A DNA stretch of 64,000 bases from positions 1,922,001 to 1,986,000 of the forward strand of contig NZ_RPDH01000002.1 in NCBI RefSeq assembly GCF_003813775.1. The letters are read 5' to 3'. Every line of letters begins with the position of its first letter. Positions within the stretch are counted from its first letter, which is position 1. The stretch is from Chitinophaga lutea. GTDB lineage: Bacteria; Bacteroidota; Bacteroidia; Chitinophagales; Chitinophagaceae. Under the pieces are notes generated by a model. The model did no database searches and was not told where the DNA came from. It worked only from the letters and a program-made list of their open reading frames with translations. Both the position numbers and the translations under genes were made by a program. Positions 33,390-43,638 of the stretch are shown here, piece after piece.

Positions 33390-34643
33390 ATGCAGGTCAA
33401 TCAGCCCAAAGACATATCACACTTTCATATCGTTGGAATCAACTATAAGAAAACTGACGCTGCGATCCGGGGACTATATGCCATTAGCCAGGACCAATAT
33501 CAGCAACTTTTACAGACCGCCCGCGAGGCCGGCCTGAACGACCTGTTCGTACTCTCCACCTGCAACCGCACCGAGATTTATGGATTTGCCGCAGAGGCCT
33601 CAGTACTGAGGGATTTATTGTGCAATGCCGCCAGCGGGGATCCGCAGGTGTTTGCCGAACTGGCGTATGCCAAATCCGGCGAAGAGGCGGTGCGCCATCT
33701 CTACCATGTGGGCACCGGGCTTGATTCCCAGATCCTCGGCGACTATGAAATCGTGGGCCAGATCAAGAACGCCGCCAAATTCGCCAAAGCGAACGGCGCG
33801 ATCGGCACTTTCCTGGAGCGCCTGGTAAACAGCGTGCTGCAGGTTTCCAAACTCATCAAAAATGAAACCGGCCTGAGCTCCGGCACCGTATCGGTGGCAT
33901 TTGCCGCGGTGCGCATGCTGGAAAAGAAGGTGCAGGACATCAAGGATAAAAACATCGTGCTGTTGGGCGTCGGCAAAATAGGCCGCAATACCTGCAAAAA
34001 CATGATGGAATACCTGGGCGTACGCAACATCACGCTCATCAACCGCACCGCCGCGGTGGCCGAAGAATTCGCCGGCCAGCACGGCCTGCAGTTCACTCCT
34101 TTCGACCAGATGAACGGCACGCTGAAACATGCGGACGTCATCCTGGTAGCTACCAACGCACCGCAGCCCACCATTCTTCCCGCTCACATGGAAGGCGGCT
34201 GCTGCAAACTGATCATCGACCTGTCTATCCCCTTCAACGTGGCCCCCGAAGTACGGGAACTTGGGCATGTGGAAGTGGTGAACGTAGACGACCTGAGCAA
34301 AGTGCAGGACGAAACGCTGCAGATGCGCCTCAGTGAAGTGCCCAAAGCCGTAGCCATCATCGATGAGCATATGGAAGAGTTCCTTTACTGGTTCAAAATG
34401 CGCAAACATGCCGTAGTGCTGAAAGCCGTGAAAGAAAAACTCACGGAGATACATGCCAGGGAAATCAAGGAACAGAAAAACGGCGCACACTATAACCTGG
34501 AAGACCTCGAGGAAGTTTCTTCCCGCATCATCCAGAAAATGATCAATCTTATGGCCGGCAAAGTGCGCAGGGAATCAGACAAGGGCGATGACTACATCGC
34601 GATGATCAGTGATATTTTCGAGACCGGCGTTAATCAGGAATAA
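33390..34643 (+). CDS. hemA: Glutamyl-tRNA reductase
   Basis: 417 residues from the ATG at 33390 (MQVNQPKDISHFHIVGINYK). The catalytic domain has VLSTCNRTEIYGFA with the nucleophilic Cys, HLYHVGTGLDSQILGDYEIVGQIKNA is the conserved glutamate-recognition region, and VLLGVGKIGRNTCKNMM is the NADPH-binding motif. A dimerisation helix ends the protein. It reduces glutamate on tRNA-Glu to glutamate-1-semialdehyde, the committed haem step. An in-frame ATG at 33246 would add 48 residues that do not fit the family, and the -7 box at 33358 argues against it. First gene of the hemACDEFBL operon. Confidence 0.95.
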   Translation: MQVNQPKDISHFHIVGINYKKTDAAIRGLYAISQDQYQQLLQTAREAGLNDLFVLSTCNRTEIYGFAAEASVLRDLLCNAASGDPQVFAELAYAKSGEEAVRHLYHVGTGLDSQILGDYEIVGQIKNAAKFAKANGAIGTFLERLVNSVLQVSKLIKNETGLSSGTVSVAFAAVRMLEKKVQDIKDKNIVLLGVGKIGRNTCKNMMEYLGVRNITLINRTAAVAEEFAGQHGLQFTPFDQMNGTLKHADVILVATNAPQPTILPAHMEGGCCKLIIDLSIPFNVAPEVRELGHVEVVNVDDLSKVQDETLQMRLSEVPKAVAIIDEHMEEFLYWFKMRKHAVVLKAVKEKLTEIHAREIKEQKNGAHYNLEDLEEVSSRIIQKMINLMAGKVRRESDKGDDYIAMISDIFETGVNQE

Positions 34644-34646
34644 GCA

Positions 34647-35570
34647 ATGGAAAAAATCATCAGGATAGGCACCAGGGACAGCCAGCTCGCCATGTGGCAG
34701 GCCACCCTGGTAAGGGATCTTTTAACCGCAAACGGGCATACGGTAGAACTGGTGCCCATTAAAAGCGAAGGCGACATAGACCTCGTGACCCCCTTGTATG
34801 AAATCGGCGTGCAGGGGATTTTCACCAAAAGCCTCGACCTGGCCCTCCTGAATGACCGCATCGATGTGGCCGTTCATTCTTTCAAAGACGTGCCCACCCA
34901 ATTGCCGCAGGGCCTTCTCAATGCCGCCGTGCTGGAACGCGGGCCGGTGAAAGACCTGCTGGTATACAAACAAGACACCGCATTTTTAGACGATCCTGCG
35001 TATACCGCCCACATCGGCACCAGCAGCATCCGCCGCAAGGCGCAGTGGCTGCGGCGTTATCCTCATCACCAGCTGCACAACCTGCGCGGCAACGTGATCA
35101 AACGCCTGGAAAAACTGGCCGCCGAAAACTGGGATGCCGCTATTTTCGCAGCGGCCGGTCTGGAACGCATCAACGTGCGCCCCGCCAACTCCGTGATACT
35201 CGACTGGATGCTGCCCGCACCCGCACAAGGCGCCATTGTGGCGGCCTGCCGCGAAAATGACGCCTTTATCAGGGAAGCCCTGGCGCCCCTCCACCATGCC
35301 GAAACCGCCTTGTGCACCGGCGTAGAGAGGGAATTCCTGCGCACCCTGCTGGGCGGCTGCACCACTCCCATCAGCGCCTACGCCTACATCCGCGACGGGC
35401 AACTGCACTTTGAAGGGAACCTCTGCAGCCTCAACGGCGATGCCTCTTTCACCGTCACCCGCCAGTCCGCCGCCGGCAATACCGCGGGAATGGGCAAGGA
35501 TGCCGCGGAAGAAGTACTGGCGCAGGGCGGCCGCGAAGTGATCGAAGTAATCAGAAATGTCCAACATTAA
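34647..35570 (+). CDS. hemC: Hydroxymethylbilane synthase (porphobilinogen deaminase)
   Basis: 307 residues. It has RIGTRDSQLAMWQA, VAVHSFKDVPTQLPQGL, GTSSIRRKAQWLRRYP, and LLGGCTTPISAYAYI with the Cys that carries the dipyrromethane cofactor. It polymerises four porphobilinogens to hydroxymethylbilane. The start lies 3 bases after the hemA stop, and its end overlaps hemD by 14 bases, indicating translational coupling. Confidence 0.95.
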   Translation: MEKIIRIGTRDSQLAMWQATLVRDLLTANGHTVELVPIKSEGDIDLVTPLYEIGVQGIFTKSLDLALLNDRIDVAVHSFKDVPTQLPQGLLNAAVLERGPVKDLLVYKQDTAFLDDPAYTAHIGTSSIRRKAQWLRRYPHHQLHNLRGNVIKRLEKLAAENWDAAIFAAAGLERINVRPANSVILDWMLPAPAQGAIVAACRENDAFIREALAPLHHAETALCTGVEREFLRTLLGGCTTPISAYAYIRDGQLHFEGNLCSLNGDASFTVTRQSAAGNTAGMGKDAAEEVLAQGGREVIEVIRNVQH

Positions 35571-36318
35571 ATATAGCATACTCAGCACCAAACTGTTGTC
35601 GCCCGAGCTCGTGAGAGAGGCGGCGGAGCAGGGCATTGCCGTTACCTCGCAGCTTTTCATCGATATTCAGCCCTCCGTGACGGATGAAGCGACGGATGAC
35701 TGCAAAAACTTATTGTTCCATGGCGGGGTGATGGTTTTCACCAGCCCCAATGCCGTGAAAGCGCTGGCAAGCGAAGAGGGAGGCCTATACGAGTACCTGC
35801 AGGACCGCAGTTTTGGATTCCATACCGCCGGGCCGACCCCCTGCCATGTTTATTGCCTGCAAGGCGCCACGCTGGCCGCCGTGGAAGAGCATATGCCCTA
35901 TCTGCTGGTGGCCGCCACGGCAGCCAACTCCGCGGAGCTGGCCCAAAAGATGCTGGCGCATGAGGTGAGTGTCGTCACGTTCTTCTGCGGCAACATCCGC
36001 CGCCAGGAACTGCCGGACATGCTCAGGGCCAACGGCGTTGGCGTAACGGAGCATGTGGTGTACCGCACCACCGAAACCCCAGCGACGCTGGAGGAAACCT
36101 TCAACGGCATCCTCTTTTTAAGTCCCAGCAGCGTGCGGAGCTTTTTCTCCGCCAACCGCCTGCCCGGGCACACCGTTTGTTTCGCTATCGGGGAAACTAC
36201 GGCCGAGGCACTCCGGGAAGTGACGGACAACAAAGTGATCGTTAGTCCTACACCCTCCATGAGCGCCCTTCTTGAAACAGCTATTTATTATTTTAACAAT
36301 ATCAATTGCTACGAATGA
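35557..36318 (+). CDS. hemD: Uroporphyrinogen-III synthase
   Basis: 253 residues. The family is poorly conserved, but the two-domain layout is visible: [13 protein letters not shown] (about 57-69), [35 protein letters not shown] and [14 protein letters not shown], the last being the typical C-terminal signature. It cyclises hydroxymethylbilane with inversion of ring D. The position between hemC and hemE, overlapping both (14 and 4 bases), supports the call. Confidence 0.9.
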   Translation: MSNIKYSILSTKLLSPELVREAAEQGIAVTSQLFIDIQPSVTDEATDDCKNLLFHGGVMVFTSPNAVKALASEEGGLYEYLQDRSFGFHTAGPTPCHVYCLQGATLAAVEEHMPYLLVAATAANSAELAQKMLAHEVSVVTFFCGNIRRQELPDMLRANGVGVTEHVVYRTTETPATLEETFNGILFLSPSSVRSFFSANRLPGHTVCFAIGETTAEALREVTDNKVIVSPTPSMSALLETAIYYFNNINCYE

Positions 36319-37343
36319 GCGGATTAAAGAACGATTTGTTGTTAAAAGCGCTGGCGGGAACACCCGTTCCCCGCCCCCCGGTATGGATGATGCGCCAGGC
36401 CGGACGCTTTCTGCCTGATTATATCAAACTGCGCGATAAATATTCTTTTTTCGAGCGCTGCCAGACGCCTGAACTGGCCACCGAAATCACGGTGATGCCG
36501 GTAGACCAGGTGGGCGTAGACGCCGCCATCATCTTTTCAGACATACTGGTGGTGCCGCAGGCCATGGGCATGGAAGTACAGCTTGTGGAGAAACTGGGCC
36601 CCCTGTTGCCGCAGCCGGTGAAATCCGCCGCCGACCTCGACAGGATAACCATCCCCGACGTGGACGACCGCCTGCATTACGTTATGGACGCCCTGCGCCT
36701 CACCAAACAGACCCTCGCGGGCCGTGTGCCTCTCATCGGGTTTGCCGGCGCGCCCTGGACGCTGCTTTGCTACATGGTACAGGGCAAAGGCTCCAAAACC
36801 TTCGACGAGGCCAAGATGTTCTGCTATACCCAGCCCGACGTGGCGCACGAACTGCTGCACCGCGTTACCGAAACCACCATCGCCTACCTGAAAGCACAGG
36901 TGGCCGCCGGTGCGGACGTGGTACAGATATTCGATTCGTGGGGCGGACTGCTGAGCCCGCAGGATTTCGAAGAATTCTCTTTACAATACATCCGCCGCAT
37001 CGTGGCCGCATTACAGGGCGTTTGTCCCGTGATCGTATTTGCCAAAGGCGCGTGGTTCGCGCTGGAGGAAATGGCCGCTACCGGTGCGCAGGGCCTGGGC
37101 CTCGACTGGGCCATCAAACCCGAACTGGCCCGCCAGTGGGCCGGACCGGCCGTCACCCTGCAGGGCAACTTCGACCCGGCGCAGCTGATGAAACCCATCC
37201 CCGCCATCCAGAAAGCCGTGAAAGAAATGATCGACGCTTTCGGTCCGCAGCGCTACATCGCCAACCTCGGCCACGGCATCCTGCCCAATATCCCGGTAGA
37301 CCATGCCAAAGCATTTGTGGAAGCAGTGAAGAGTTACGCCTAA
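36315..37343 (+). CDS. hemE: Uroporphyrinogen decarboxylase
   Basis: 342 residues from the ATG at 36315, overlapping the hemD stop as ATGA. It has [16 protein letters not shown] with the substrate-binding Arg, [14 protein letters not shown] with the key Asp, [35 protein letters not shown] and [14 protein letters not shown]. It removes four carboxyl groups to give coproporphyrinogen III. Cytoplasmic, no cofactor. Fourth gene of the hem operon. Confidence 0.95.
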   Translation: MSGLKNDLLLKALAGTPVPRPPVWMMRQAGRFLPDYIKLRDKYSFFERCQTPELATEITVMPVDQVGVDAAIIFSDILVVPQAMGMEVQLVEKLGPLLPQPVKSAADLDRITIPDVDDRLHYVMDALRLTKQTLAGRVPLIGFAGAPWTLLCYMVQGKGSKTFDEAKMFCYTQPDVAHELLHRVTETTIAYLKAQVAAGADVVQIFDSWGGLLSPQDFEEFSLQYIRRIVAALQGVCPVIVFAKGAWFALEEMAATGAQGLGLDWAIKPELARQWAGPAVTLQGNFDPAQLMKPIPAIQKAVKEMIDAFGPQRYIANLGHGILPNIPVDHAKAFVEAVKSYA

Positions 37344-37356
37344 ACGAATCAACGCC

Positions 37357-38274
37357 ATGAGCATCAAAGATCAGTTCATTCCCTTCATCCATCAGCTGCA
37401 GAACGACATCTGCGGCGCCGTGGAAGCGATAGACGGGAAAGCGACGTTCCGGGAAGACAAATGGGAACGCGAAGGCGGCGGCGGCGGTATCACCCGCGTG
37501 ATCGCCGACGGCAACGTGTTCCAGAAAGGCGGCGTGAACACTTCCGTAGTACACGGCAAACTGCCGCCCGTAATGGCGCAGCAGTTCAAAGTGGCCGACA
37601 ACAGCAGCTTCCTCGCAGCGGGCATTTCGCTGGTGATACACCCGCAGAACCCGTATGTGCCCACCGTTCATGCCAATTTCCGGTATTTCGAACTGTACGG
37701 CGAAAACGGGGAGATCGCGGACAGCTGGTTCGGCGGCGGCGCAGACCTTACGCCTTATTATGTTTTCGAGGAAGACGGCAGCCATTTCCACCGTACGTTC
37801 AAAGCCGCCTGCGATCCATTCGGCCAAGAGCTGTACCCGCTGTATAAAAAACATTGCGACGAGTACTTCGTGAATAAACACCGGAACAATGAGGCGCGCG
37901 GCATCGGGGGGATTTTTTATGACTACCTCCGCCCGCAGCCCGGCCGCACAGCCGAACAGCTGCTGCAGTTCCAGTTCGCCAACGGCAACGCGTTCATTCC
38001 ATCGTACCTGCCGCTGGTCGAAAAAAGGAAAGACCTTCCTTACACCGAGGCGCAGGTGCACTGGCAGGAATACCGCCGCGGACGGTACGTGGAATTCAAT
38101 CTCATTCACGACCGGGGCACGCTCTTCGGGCTGAAAACCAACGGGCGCATCGAGTCCATCCTCATGAGCCTGCCCGCCAAAGCACGCTGGGAGTATGATT
38201 ATCATCCCGCCCCCGGCAGCCCGGAAGCGGAACTGCTCGAATATCTCAAACCGCGCGATTGGGTAAAAGAATAG
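37357..38274 (+). CDS. hemF: Oxygen-dependent coproporphyrinogen III oxidase
   Basis: 305 residues. It has the HemF core FREDKWEREGGGGGITRVIADG, VPTVHANFRYFELYG, DSWFGGGADLTPYYVFEED, RGIGGIFYDYL and VEFNLIHDRGTLFGLKTNGRIESILMSLP. It uses O2 to decarboxylate two propionates to vinyl groups, giving protoporphyrinogen IX, which points to aerobic growth. The anaerobic HemN is not in the window. It starts 13 bases after hemE. Confidence 0.95.
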   Translation: MSIKDQFIPFIHQLQNDICGAVEAIDGKATFREDKWEREGGGGGITRVIADGNVFQKGGVNTSVVHGKLPPVMAQQFKVADNSSFLAAGISLVIHPQNPYVPTVHANFRYFELYGENGEIADSWFGGGADLTPYYVFEEDGSHFHRTFKAACDPFGQELYPLYKKHCDEYFVNKHRNNEARGIGGIFYDYLRPQPGRTAEQLLQFQFANGNAFIPSYLPLVEKRKDLPYTEAQVHWQEYRRGRYVEFNLIHDRGTLFGLKTNGRIESILMSLPAKARWEYDYHPAPGSPEAELLEYLKPRDWVKE

Positions 38275-38305
38275 ACTATATTGTTGAATATAAAATCAGA
38301 AGACG

Positions 38306-39277
38306 ATGATCAGAAGAAACAGGATTTTACGCAACACGCCCGCCATCCGTGCGATGGTGGCCGAGACCATACTGACCCCTGCCGACTTTATCGCACCGCT
38401 GTTCGTAACGGAAGGCAAAGGCGTGAAAGAAGAAATTGCTTCCATGCCGGGTTATTACCGCCATTCGCTCGACCTGATGGCCAAAGAGGTGAAGGAATTG
38501 TGGCAGCTGGGCATCAGGAGCGTATTGCTGTTCATTAAATGTGCGGATGAACTGAAAGACAATAAAGGCACCGAGGCGCTGAACCCCGACGGCCTGATGC
38601 AGCGCGCCATCAAAACCGCCAAGGAAGCGGCGCCCGGCATGGTGGTGATGACCGACGTAGCGCTCGACCCTTACTCTTCTTTCGGCCACGATGGCATCGT
38701 GGAAGGTGAAGAGATCGTGAACGACGCCACCGTGAACGTGCTCGCCGAAATGAGCGTGAGCCACGCCCGGGCCGGGGCAGACATCGTGGCCCCCAGCGAT
38801 ATGATGGACGGCCGCATCCTGGCCATCCGCGAGGCGCTGGAAGACAACAACTTTACCAAAACCGGCATTATGGCCTACAGCGCCAAATATGCCAGCTGCT
38901 TTTACGGCCCCTTCCGCGATGCGCTCGATTCCGCTCCCGGCTTCGGCGATAAAAAAACCTACCAGATGGATTACGCCAATGCCCGCGAAGCATTGAAAGA
39001 AACCCTGATGGATGTGGAAGAAGGCGCGGATATTGTGATGGTAAAACCGGCCATGGCTTACCTAGACATCATCCGCCTCATTAAAGACAGTGTGACCGTT
39101 CCGGTAAGCGCCTACCACGTCAGCGGCGAATACGCCATGATCAAGGCAGCGGCCAAAATGGGATGGCTCAACGAAGAAAAGGCCGTTCTCGAAAGCCTGA
39201 CCAGCATCAAGCGGGCCGGCGCCGACCTGATCGCCACCTATTTCGCCAAAGACGCCGTTCATTTACTGAATCAATAA
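38306..39277 (+). CDS. hemB: Delta-aminolevulinic acid dehydratase (porphobilinogen synthase)
   Basis: 323 residues. The Schiff-base lysines are in [18 protein letters not shown] and [14 protein letters not shown]. The metal region reads [15 protein letters not shown]: Asp/Ala/Ser occupy the places where zinc enzymes have a Cys triad, so this belongs to the Asp-rich, magnesium-type class. It condenses two aminolevulinates to porphobilinogen. It follows hemF by 31 bases and precedes hemL by 10. The start at 38306 fits the family ([19 protein letters not shown]). Confidence 0.95.
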   Translation: MIRRNRILRNTPAIRAMVAETILTPADFIAPLFVTEGKGVKEEIASMPGYYRHSLDLMAKEVKELWQLGIRSVLLFIKCADELKDNKGTEALNPDGLMQRAIKTAKEAAPGMVVMTDVALDPYSSFGHDGIVEGEEIVNDATVNVLAEMSVSHARAGADIVAPSDMMDGRILAIREALEDNNFTKTGIMAYSAKYASCFYGPFRDALDSAPGFGDKKTYQMDYANAREALKETLMDVEEGADIVMVKPAMAYLDIIRLIKDSVTVPVSAYHVSGEYAMIKAAAKMGWLNEEKAVLESLTSIKRAGADLIATYFAKDAVHLLNQ

Positions 39278-39287
39278 AATTATCCGC

Positions 39288-40574
39288 ATGTTTACAAAAA
39301 GCAAAGCCCTGTTTGAAGAAGCCGGCAAAGTGATTCCCGGCGGGGTGAACTCGCCCGTCCGTGCATTCAAAAGCGTTGGCGGCACGCCTGTTTTTATGCA
39401 GCATGCCAAAGGCGCTTACATGTATGATGTGGACGGCAACCGTTATATCGACTACATCAATTCCTGGGGCCCCATGATCCTCGGCCATGCCTATGAGCCC
39501 GTGGTGAAAGCCATCCAGGAATACGCCGCGTATTCTACCTCTTTCGGTGCGCCCACGCAGCTGGAAGTGGAAGTGGCAGAGCTGATCGTTGGCATGGTGC
39601 CCAACATCGACATGGTGCGGATGGTGAACTCCGGCACGGAAGCCTGCATGAGCGCCCTGCGCCTTGCCCGCGGCTTCACCGGCAGGAATAAAGTGATCAA
39701 ATTCGAAGGCAACTATCACGGCCATGCAGACTCGTTCCTCGTGAGCGCAGGCAGCGGCGTGGCCACCCTGGGCATCCAGGCGGTGCCCGGCGTAACGGCC
39801 ACCGTAGCGGCAGACACCCTTTCCGTGGCTTACAACAACCTGCCCGCCGTAGAGCAGCTGATCGCCGAAAACCCGGACGAAATCGCCGCCATCATCGTAG
39901 AACCGGTGGCCGGCAACATGGGCTGCATCCTGCCCCAGCCGGGCTTCCTGGAAGGGCTGCGCAGCCTCTGCGACCAGCACGGCATCATATTCATCATGGA
40001 CGAAGTGATGACCGGTTTCCGCCTCGCCAAAGGCGGCGCACAGGAGCTGTTCAACATCAAGGCAGACATCGTGACCTTCGGCAAAATCATCGGCGGCGGC
40101 ATGCCCGTGGGCGCATTCGCCGGCAGACGCGAAATCATGGAGCACATCGCCCCGGCCGGTAAAATATACCAGGCCGGCACCCTCAGCGGCAACCCCATCG
40201 CCATGATCGCCGGTTATACCCTGCTGAAAACACTGAACGAACATCCTTCCATCTATACCCAGCTCGAAGAAAAAACGAACCAGCTGGTAACCGGCCTCCG
40301 CGCCGCCCTGGGCGCCGCGGGCGTAGTGCACCAGATCAACAGCATCGGCTCCATGATGAGCGTGCACTTCGCCGAATATCCCATCGTGGATTTCACGGCC
40401 GCATCTGGCGCCAACAACGAACTGTTCCGCCGCTTCTTCCACGCCATGCTCGAAAGAGGGGTATACCTGCCGCCGTCCGCATTTGAAAGCTGGTTCATCA
40501 GCCACGCGCTGGGCCAGGAAGATATCGACTTTACCATCGATGCCGCCAAAGCATCCATGCAACATATTCTGTAA
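39288..40574 (+). CDS. hemL: Glutamate-1-semialdehyde 2,1-aminomutase
   Basis: 428 residues. A fold-type I PLP enzyme: [19 protein letters not shown] at the N-terminus, [47 protein letters not shown], and the PLP-binding Lys in [18 protein letters not shown]. It makes 5-aminolevulinate from glutamate-1-semialdehyde and completes the C5 pathway begun by HemA. Last gene of the hem operon; a terminator follows. Confidence 0.95.
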   Translation: MFTKSKALFEEAGKVIPGGVNSPVRAFKSVGGTPVFMQHAKGAYMYDVDGNRYIDYINSWGPMILGHAYEPVVKAIQEYAAYSTSFGAPTQLEVEVAELIVGMVPNIDMVRMVNSGTEACMSALRLARGFTGRNKVIKFEGNYHGHADSFLVSAGSGVATLGIQAVPGVTATVAADTLSVAYNNLPAVEQLIAENPDEIAAIIVEPVAGNMGCILPQPGFLEGLRSLCDQHGIIFIMDEVMTGFRLAKGGAQELFNIKADIVTFGKIIGGGMPVGAFAGRREIMEHIAPAGKIYQAGTLSGNPIAMIAGYTLLKTLNEHPSIYTQLEEKTNQLVTGLRAALGAAGVVHQINSIGSMMSVHFAEYPIVDFTAASGANNELFRRFFHAMLERGVYLPPSAFESWFISHALGQEDIDFTIDAAKASMQHIL

Positions 40575-40609
40575 AGAAGTTAACGATCAATCCAGTTATG
40601 TGTGAGTGA

Positions 40610-40637
40610 AAAAGCTGCCTTCCGGGGCAGCTTTTGT
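40610..40637 (+). terminator. Terminator of the hem operon
   Basis: AAAAGCTGCC (40610-40619) pairs with GGCAGCTTTT (40626-40635) around TTCCGG, 35 bases after the hemL stop. Confidence 0.8.
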
Positions 40638-40644
40638 GTTTATG

Positions 40645-40680
40645 AAAATGCCCCGCCATACAGATACGGCGGGGCATTTT
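40645..40680 (-). terminator. Terminator of the S9 peptidase gene
   Basis: AAAATGCCCCGCC (40645-40657) pairs perfectly with GGCGGGGCATTTT (40668-40680). It lies 19 bases past the peptidase stop on the minus strand. Confidence 0.75.
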
Positions 40681-40699
40681 ACAGTTTATATCCTTTGTA

Positions 40700-43492
40700 T
40701 TATTTCGCAGCCTTCTCCTGCACCTTCATCTTCTCCACATAACTCACGCCTTCGGTGATCCACTTCGCCGCCGGTTTTCCCAGCAGGTAGTGGTCGAACC
40801 ATTCGCGCTGCCGCTGCTGGTAGTCGATCTGGTTTTCTTTTTTCGCCAGGCCGTGGTTTTCGTCGGCGTACACCAGCATCACGTGCGGTTTTTCCATGCG
40901 GCGCATGGTGCCGTACATTTCGATGCCCTGGTGCCAGTCTACCGCGCCGTCTTTATCCCCAAAAGCAACGAGCAGCGGCGCTTTGATGTTGGCGGCCTGG
41001 TAGATGGGCGAGTTGCGCATATGCTCCTGCATGCGCTCGTACCACGGGCCATCGAAGCGGCCCTGGCTGGTTTCGAAAATCTTCTGGTCGGGGATGCCGC
41101 TGTTCCAGTAAATGGAAAGCGACATGCTGATCAGGTTGGTGAGCGGCGCACCGGCGCAGGCAGCTTTGAAAAGGTCGGTTTGCGTGATGATGAAGCTCGT
41201 CTGGTACGCGCCCCAGCTATGCCCCATCAGACCCACTTTGTTTTTGTCGATCATGCCGGTTTTCAGCACTTCCTCCACGGCCGGCACCACACAATCCACG
41301 GCGCTCATACCAGGGTCGTTGATGTCGTACACGATGTCAGGACGGAAAATGAAATAACCGCCGGTGGTGAAGTTGGTGGTATTGTAAGCGCTTCTGCGGT
41401 TGGGCTGGGTATAAAAATGCACGGTGTTCGACAGGGTTTCATAAATGTACACCACCATCGGGTACTGTTTGCCAGGCTGGTAATCGGCGGGGTAAAACAG
41501 TGCACCCTGCATCTTTTTGCCTTTCTTGTTGGTGAAAGATACCAGCTCGCTCCTGCCCCATTTGTAATCTTTCTGCTGGGGATTGGTGGAGGCTACTTTG
41601 TCTTCGCCCTGGAAAGCCTTGCTGACATAAAGCTCGGGGGACTGGTCGTAGTCCATTTTAACGTACGAAAACACATCGGCTTCCTTCGCTTTGATGAGGC
41701 CGGTGTACATCACGTTGTCGTATGCCAGCCGCGAGAATTTGCCTTTCTCTACTTTGCCGTAGCCGAAATATTTTGTTTTATCGCCGTAGAGGTTCATGAA
41801 TATCGGCTGGCTGTCGTCGAGGTAGGGCTCTTCATAATCTACGCGGGTTACGCGGTGCACGATCTCCTCTTCGCGGCCGTCGGTCAGTTTGCGGGCGCCC
41901 TTTCCGTCGGGTTTAACAGCGTACACGTCGAACTCGTCGTACAGCAGCACTTCTTTATCGCCCTTCGTCCATCCGCCCATGCCAAACGGCGGTTTAACGG
42001 CAGGATGATCGTCTTTGTAATTCTCGAACGTTTCGCCGATGTGCTGTGTGAGGTTCACGGTAGCACCGGTACCGGTATTGTAGGAGAACCAGTGTTTGTC
42101 TTTGTAGTACAGCACGTATTTGCCATCGGGGGAAATCTGCGGGGCGTAACCATACGACAGTACGATCTTTTCGCCGAACAGTTTCTTGTCGCCATTGCGT
42201 ACGTTCACGATGTAATAATCCGCATAGTCTTCTTTAAAGGCCGGCCGGTATTTGGCATCGTTGGCCAGCAGGGTGTAGTGCTGGTTGGCGCCCATCATGG
42301 ACGACGGCGTGGTATCGCTCGCCAGCTGGAAATAGCGGCCGGTGGCGGCATTCCAGACAGACTGGAAACTGCGCTCCTTGTCCTGCATGTAGGTGATTTT
42401 CTGGCGGGGCTGGATTTCCTTGTCTTTCCAGTGCCACACGTCCACTGCGGCGGGTTTGTCTTCTTTTTTAGCAACGGCCGGCGCGGATTTTTTCGCGGTA
42501 TCCGTTTTGGCGGCCAGCGCTTTGGCGGTATCCGCTTTGCCGGCGGTTTTGGCCGTATCTTTTTTAGCGGCGTCTTTTTTCTTCGTCCAGTTGCGGATAT
42601 TGAAGAACACGAGGCTGAGGTCGTCGCTCACGCGCAGCGAGGAAGCCGGGTTGACGCGTAAGCTGTCCGGGAAACCGGCCTGTTTGGACGGGTCGAATAT
42701 TTTCAGGGAAGGATTTTTATACAACGGCGCATAGAGATATACCTGCGCGTTTTCTTCCTCGTATTTGTCGTTTTTCACGGTTTTGAAAAACGTCAGCCCG
42801 TCGCCTTCTTTCGACCAGGTGAGCTTCGAGAACTTGCAGGTATCGCTGGCCAGTACTTTCAGGGAATAATTGCCGAGGTTGAACAGCTCCACGGAGTTGC
42901 CGGCCTGGTTGGCGGATTCCACGATGTAGGCGAGGTAATCGCTCTTTTTATTGAACTCGAAGGCCGTGACGTTCCCGATGGTGCGGGTGGTACTGTCTGC
43001 CAGGTTGCGGAGCAGCACCACGGAGCCTTTGTCTTTATTTTCTTTCGGCGGCGTGAGCTGCACGGCGAGGAATTTCCCGTTTTTGGAGAAACCAAAATTG
43101 TCCACATCCGAGATCACTTCCTTGCGGCCCGTGTTCAGGTTGAGCAGGCCCATGTTGGTTTTGGGTGGCATCTTCTGCTCGCGCAGTTTTTCGGCCTCCT
43201 TGTACGACACGCCGATTTTGTAGGCCACCCACTGGTTGTCTTTCGAAAACTCCGGCGCGCTGGCGAACTCCAGGGCAAAACGTTTGCCGTTGCCGTTGTT
43301 CACGAGGTAGAGGGTATCATTGTCTTCCTGTACGGTGATCTGGTAGCCGATCCAGTGGCCGTTGTGGGAAAGTGCGGTGCCGGCTATGTTCTGCCATCGG
43401 GCATAGTCGTCGGGCGACAGGTCTTTTTTTTGTTGTGCGCTGGCGGAGATACCGGCCGTGAGCGCCAACAACATCACATAGAAACGTTGCAT
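40700..43492 (-). CDS. Secreted S9-family prolyl-oligopeptidase-like serine peptidase
   Basis: 930 residues with a signal peptide (MQRFYVMLLALTAGISASAQQ). A beta-propeller fills about residues 30-640 and an alpha/beta-hydrolase domain follows. The catalytic Ser is in VGLMGHSWGAYQTSFI, the Asp in FGDKDGAVDWHQG and the His in YADENHGL. S9 enzymes cleave oligopeptides, often after proline or releasing dipeptides; the exact specificity is unknown. A lysine/alanine low-complexity insert at about 300-350 (KKDAAKKDTAKTAG, ADTAKALAAKTDTAKK) interrupts the propeller. A TACATTCG box just upstream is a possible -7 element. Likely periplasmic. Confidence 0.9.
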   Translation of the reverse strand: MQRFYVMLLALTAGISASAQQKKDLSPDDYARWQNIAGTALSHNGHWIGYQITVQEDNDTLYLVNNGNGKRFALEFASAPEFSKDNQWVAYKIGVSYKEAEKLREQKMPPKTNMGLLNLNTGRKEVISDVDNFGFSKNGKFLAVQLTPPKENKDKGSVVLLRNLADSTTRTIGNVTAFEFNKKSDYLAYIVESANQAGNSVELFNLGNYSLKVLASDTCKFSKLTWSKEGDGLTFFKTVKNDKYEEENAQVYLYAPLYKNPSLKIFDPSKQAGFPDSLRVNPASSLRVSDDLSLVFFNIRNWTKKKDAAKKDTAKTAGKADTAKALAAKTDTAKKSAPAVAKKEDKPAAVDVWHWKDKEIQPRQKITYMQDKERSFQSVWNAATGRYFQLASDTTPSSMMGANQHYTLLANDAKYRPAFKEDYADYYIVNVRNGDKKLFGEKIVLSYGYAPQISPDGKYVLYYKDKHWFSYNTGTGATVNLTQHIGETFENYKDDHPAVKPPFGMGGWTKGDKEVLLYDEFDVYAVKPDGKGARKLTDGREEEIVHRVTRVDYEEPYLDDSQPIFMNLYGDKTKYFGYGKVEKGKFSRLAYDNVMYTGLIKAKEADVFSYVKMDYDQSPELYVSKAFQGEDKVASTNPQQKDYKWGRSELVSFTNKKGKKMQGALFYPADYQPGKQYPMVVYIYETLSNTVHFYTQPNRRSAYNTTNFTTGGYFIFRPDIVYDINDPGMSAVDCVVPAVEEVLKTGMIDKNKVGLMGHSWGAYQTSFIITQTDLFKAACAGAPLTNLISMSLSIYWNSGIPDQKIFETSQGRFDGPWYERMQEHMRNSPIYQAANIKAPLLVAFGDKDGAVDWHQGIEMYGTMRRMEKPHVMLVYADENHGLAKKENQIDYQQRQREWFDHYLLGKPAAKWITEGVSYVEKMKVQEKAAK

Positions 43493-43638
43493 TATTCAGG
43501 TTTAGGTTGATTCAAAGAGCGAATGTAACGGTAACCAACAGCAGTGCGGGTCAAAAAGTGATGAATGGGGCCATTTTCGTGTCAGGCCGGTATCAGGAAT
43601 AGGATGACTGTACGCAGGCGCATTGATTGTACAGTAAT

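Noticed and set aside
40790..42661. A 623-codon open frame antisense to the S9 peptidase
   Set aside because: It lies fully opposite a clear peptidase with a catalytic triad. Its composition (Val/Phe/His/Gly-rich, no domains) is typical of the complement of GC-rich genes.
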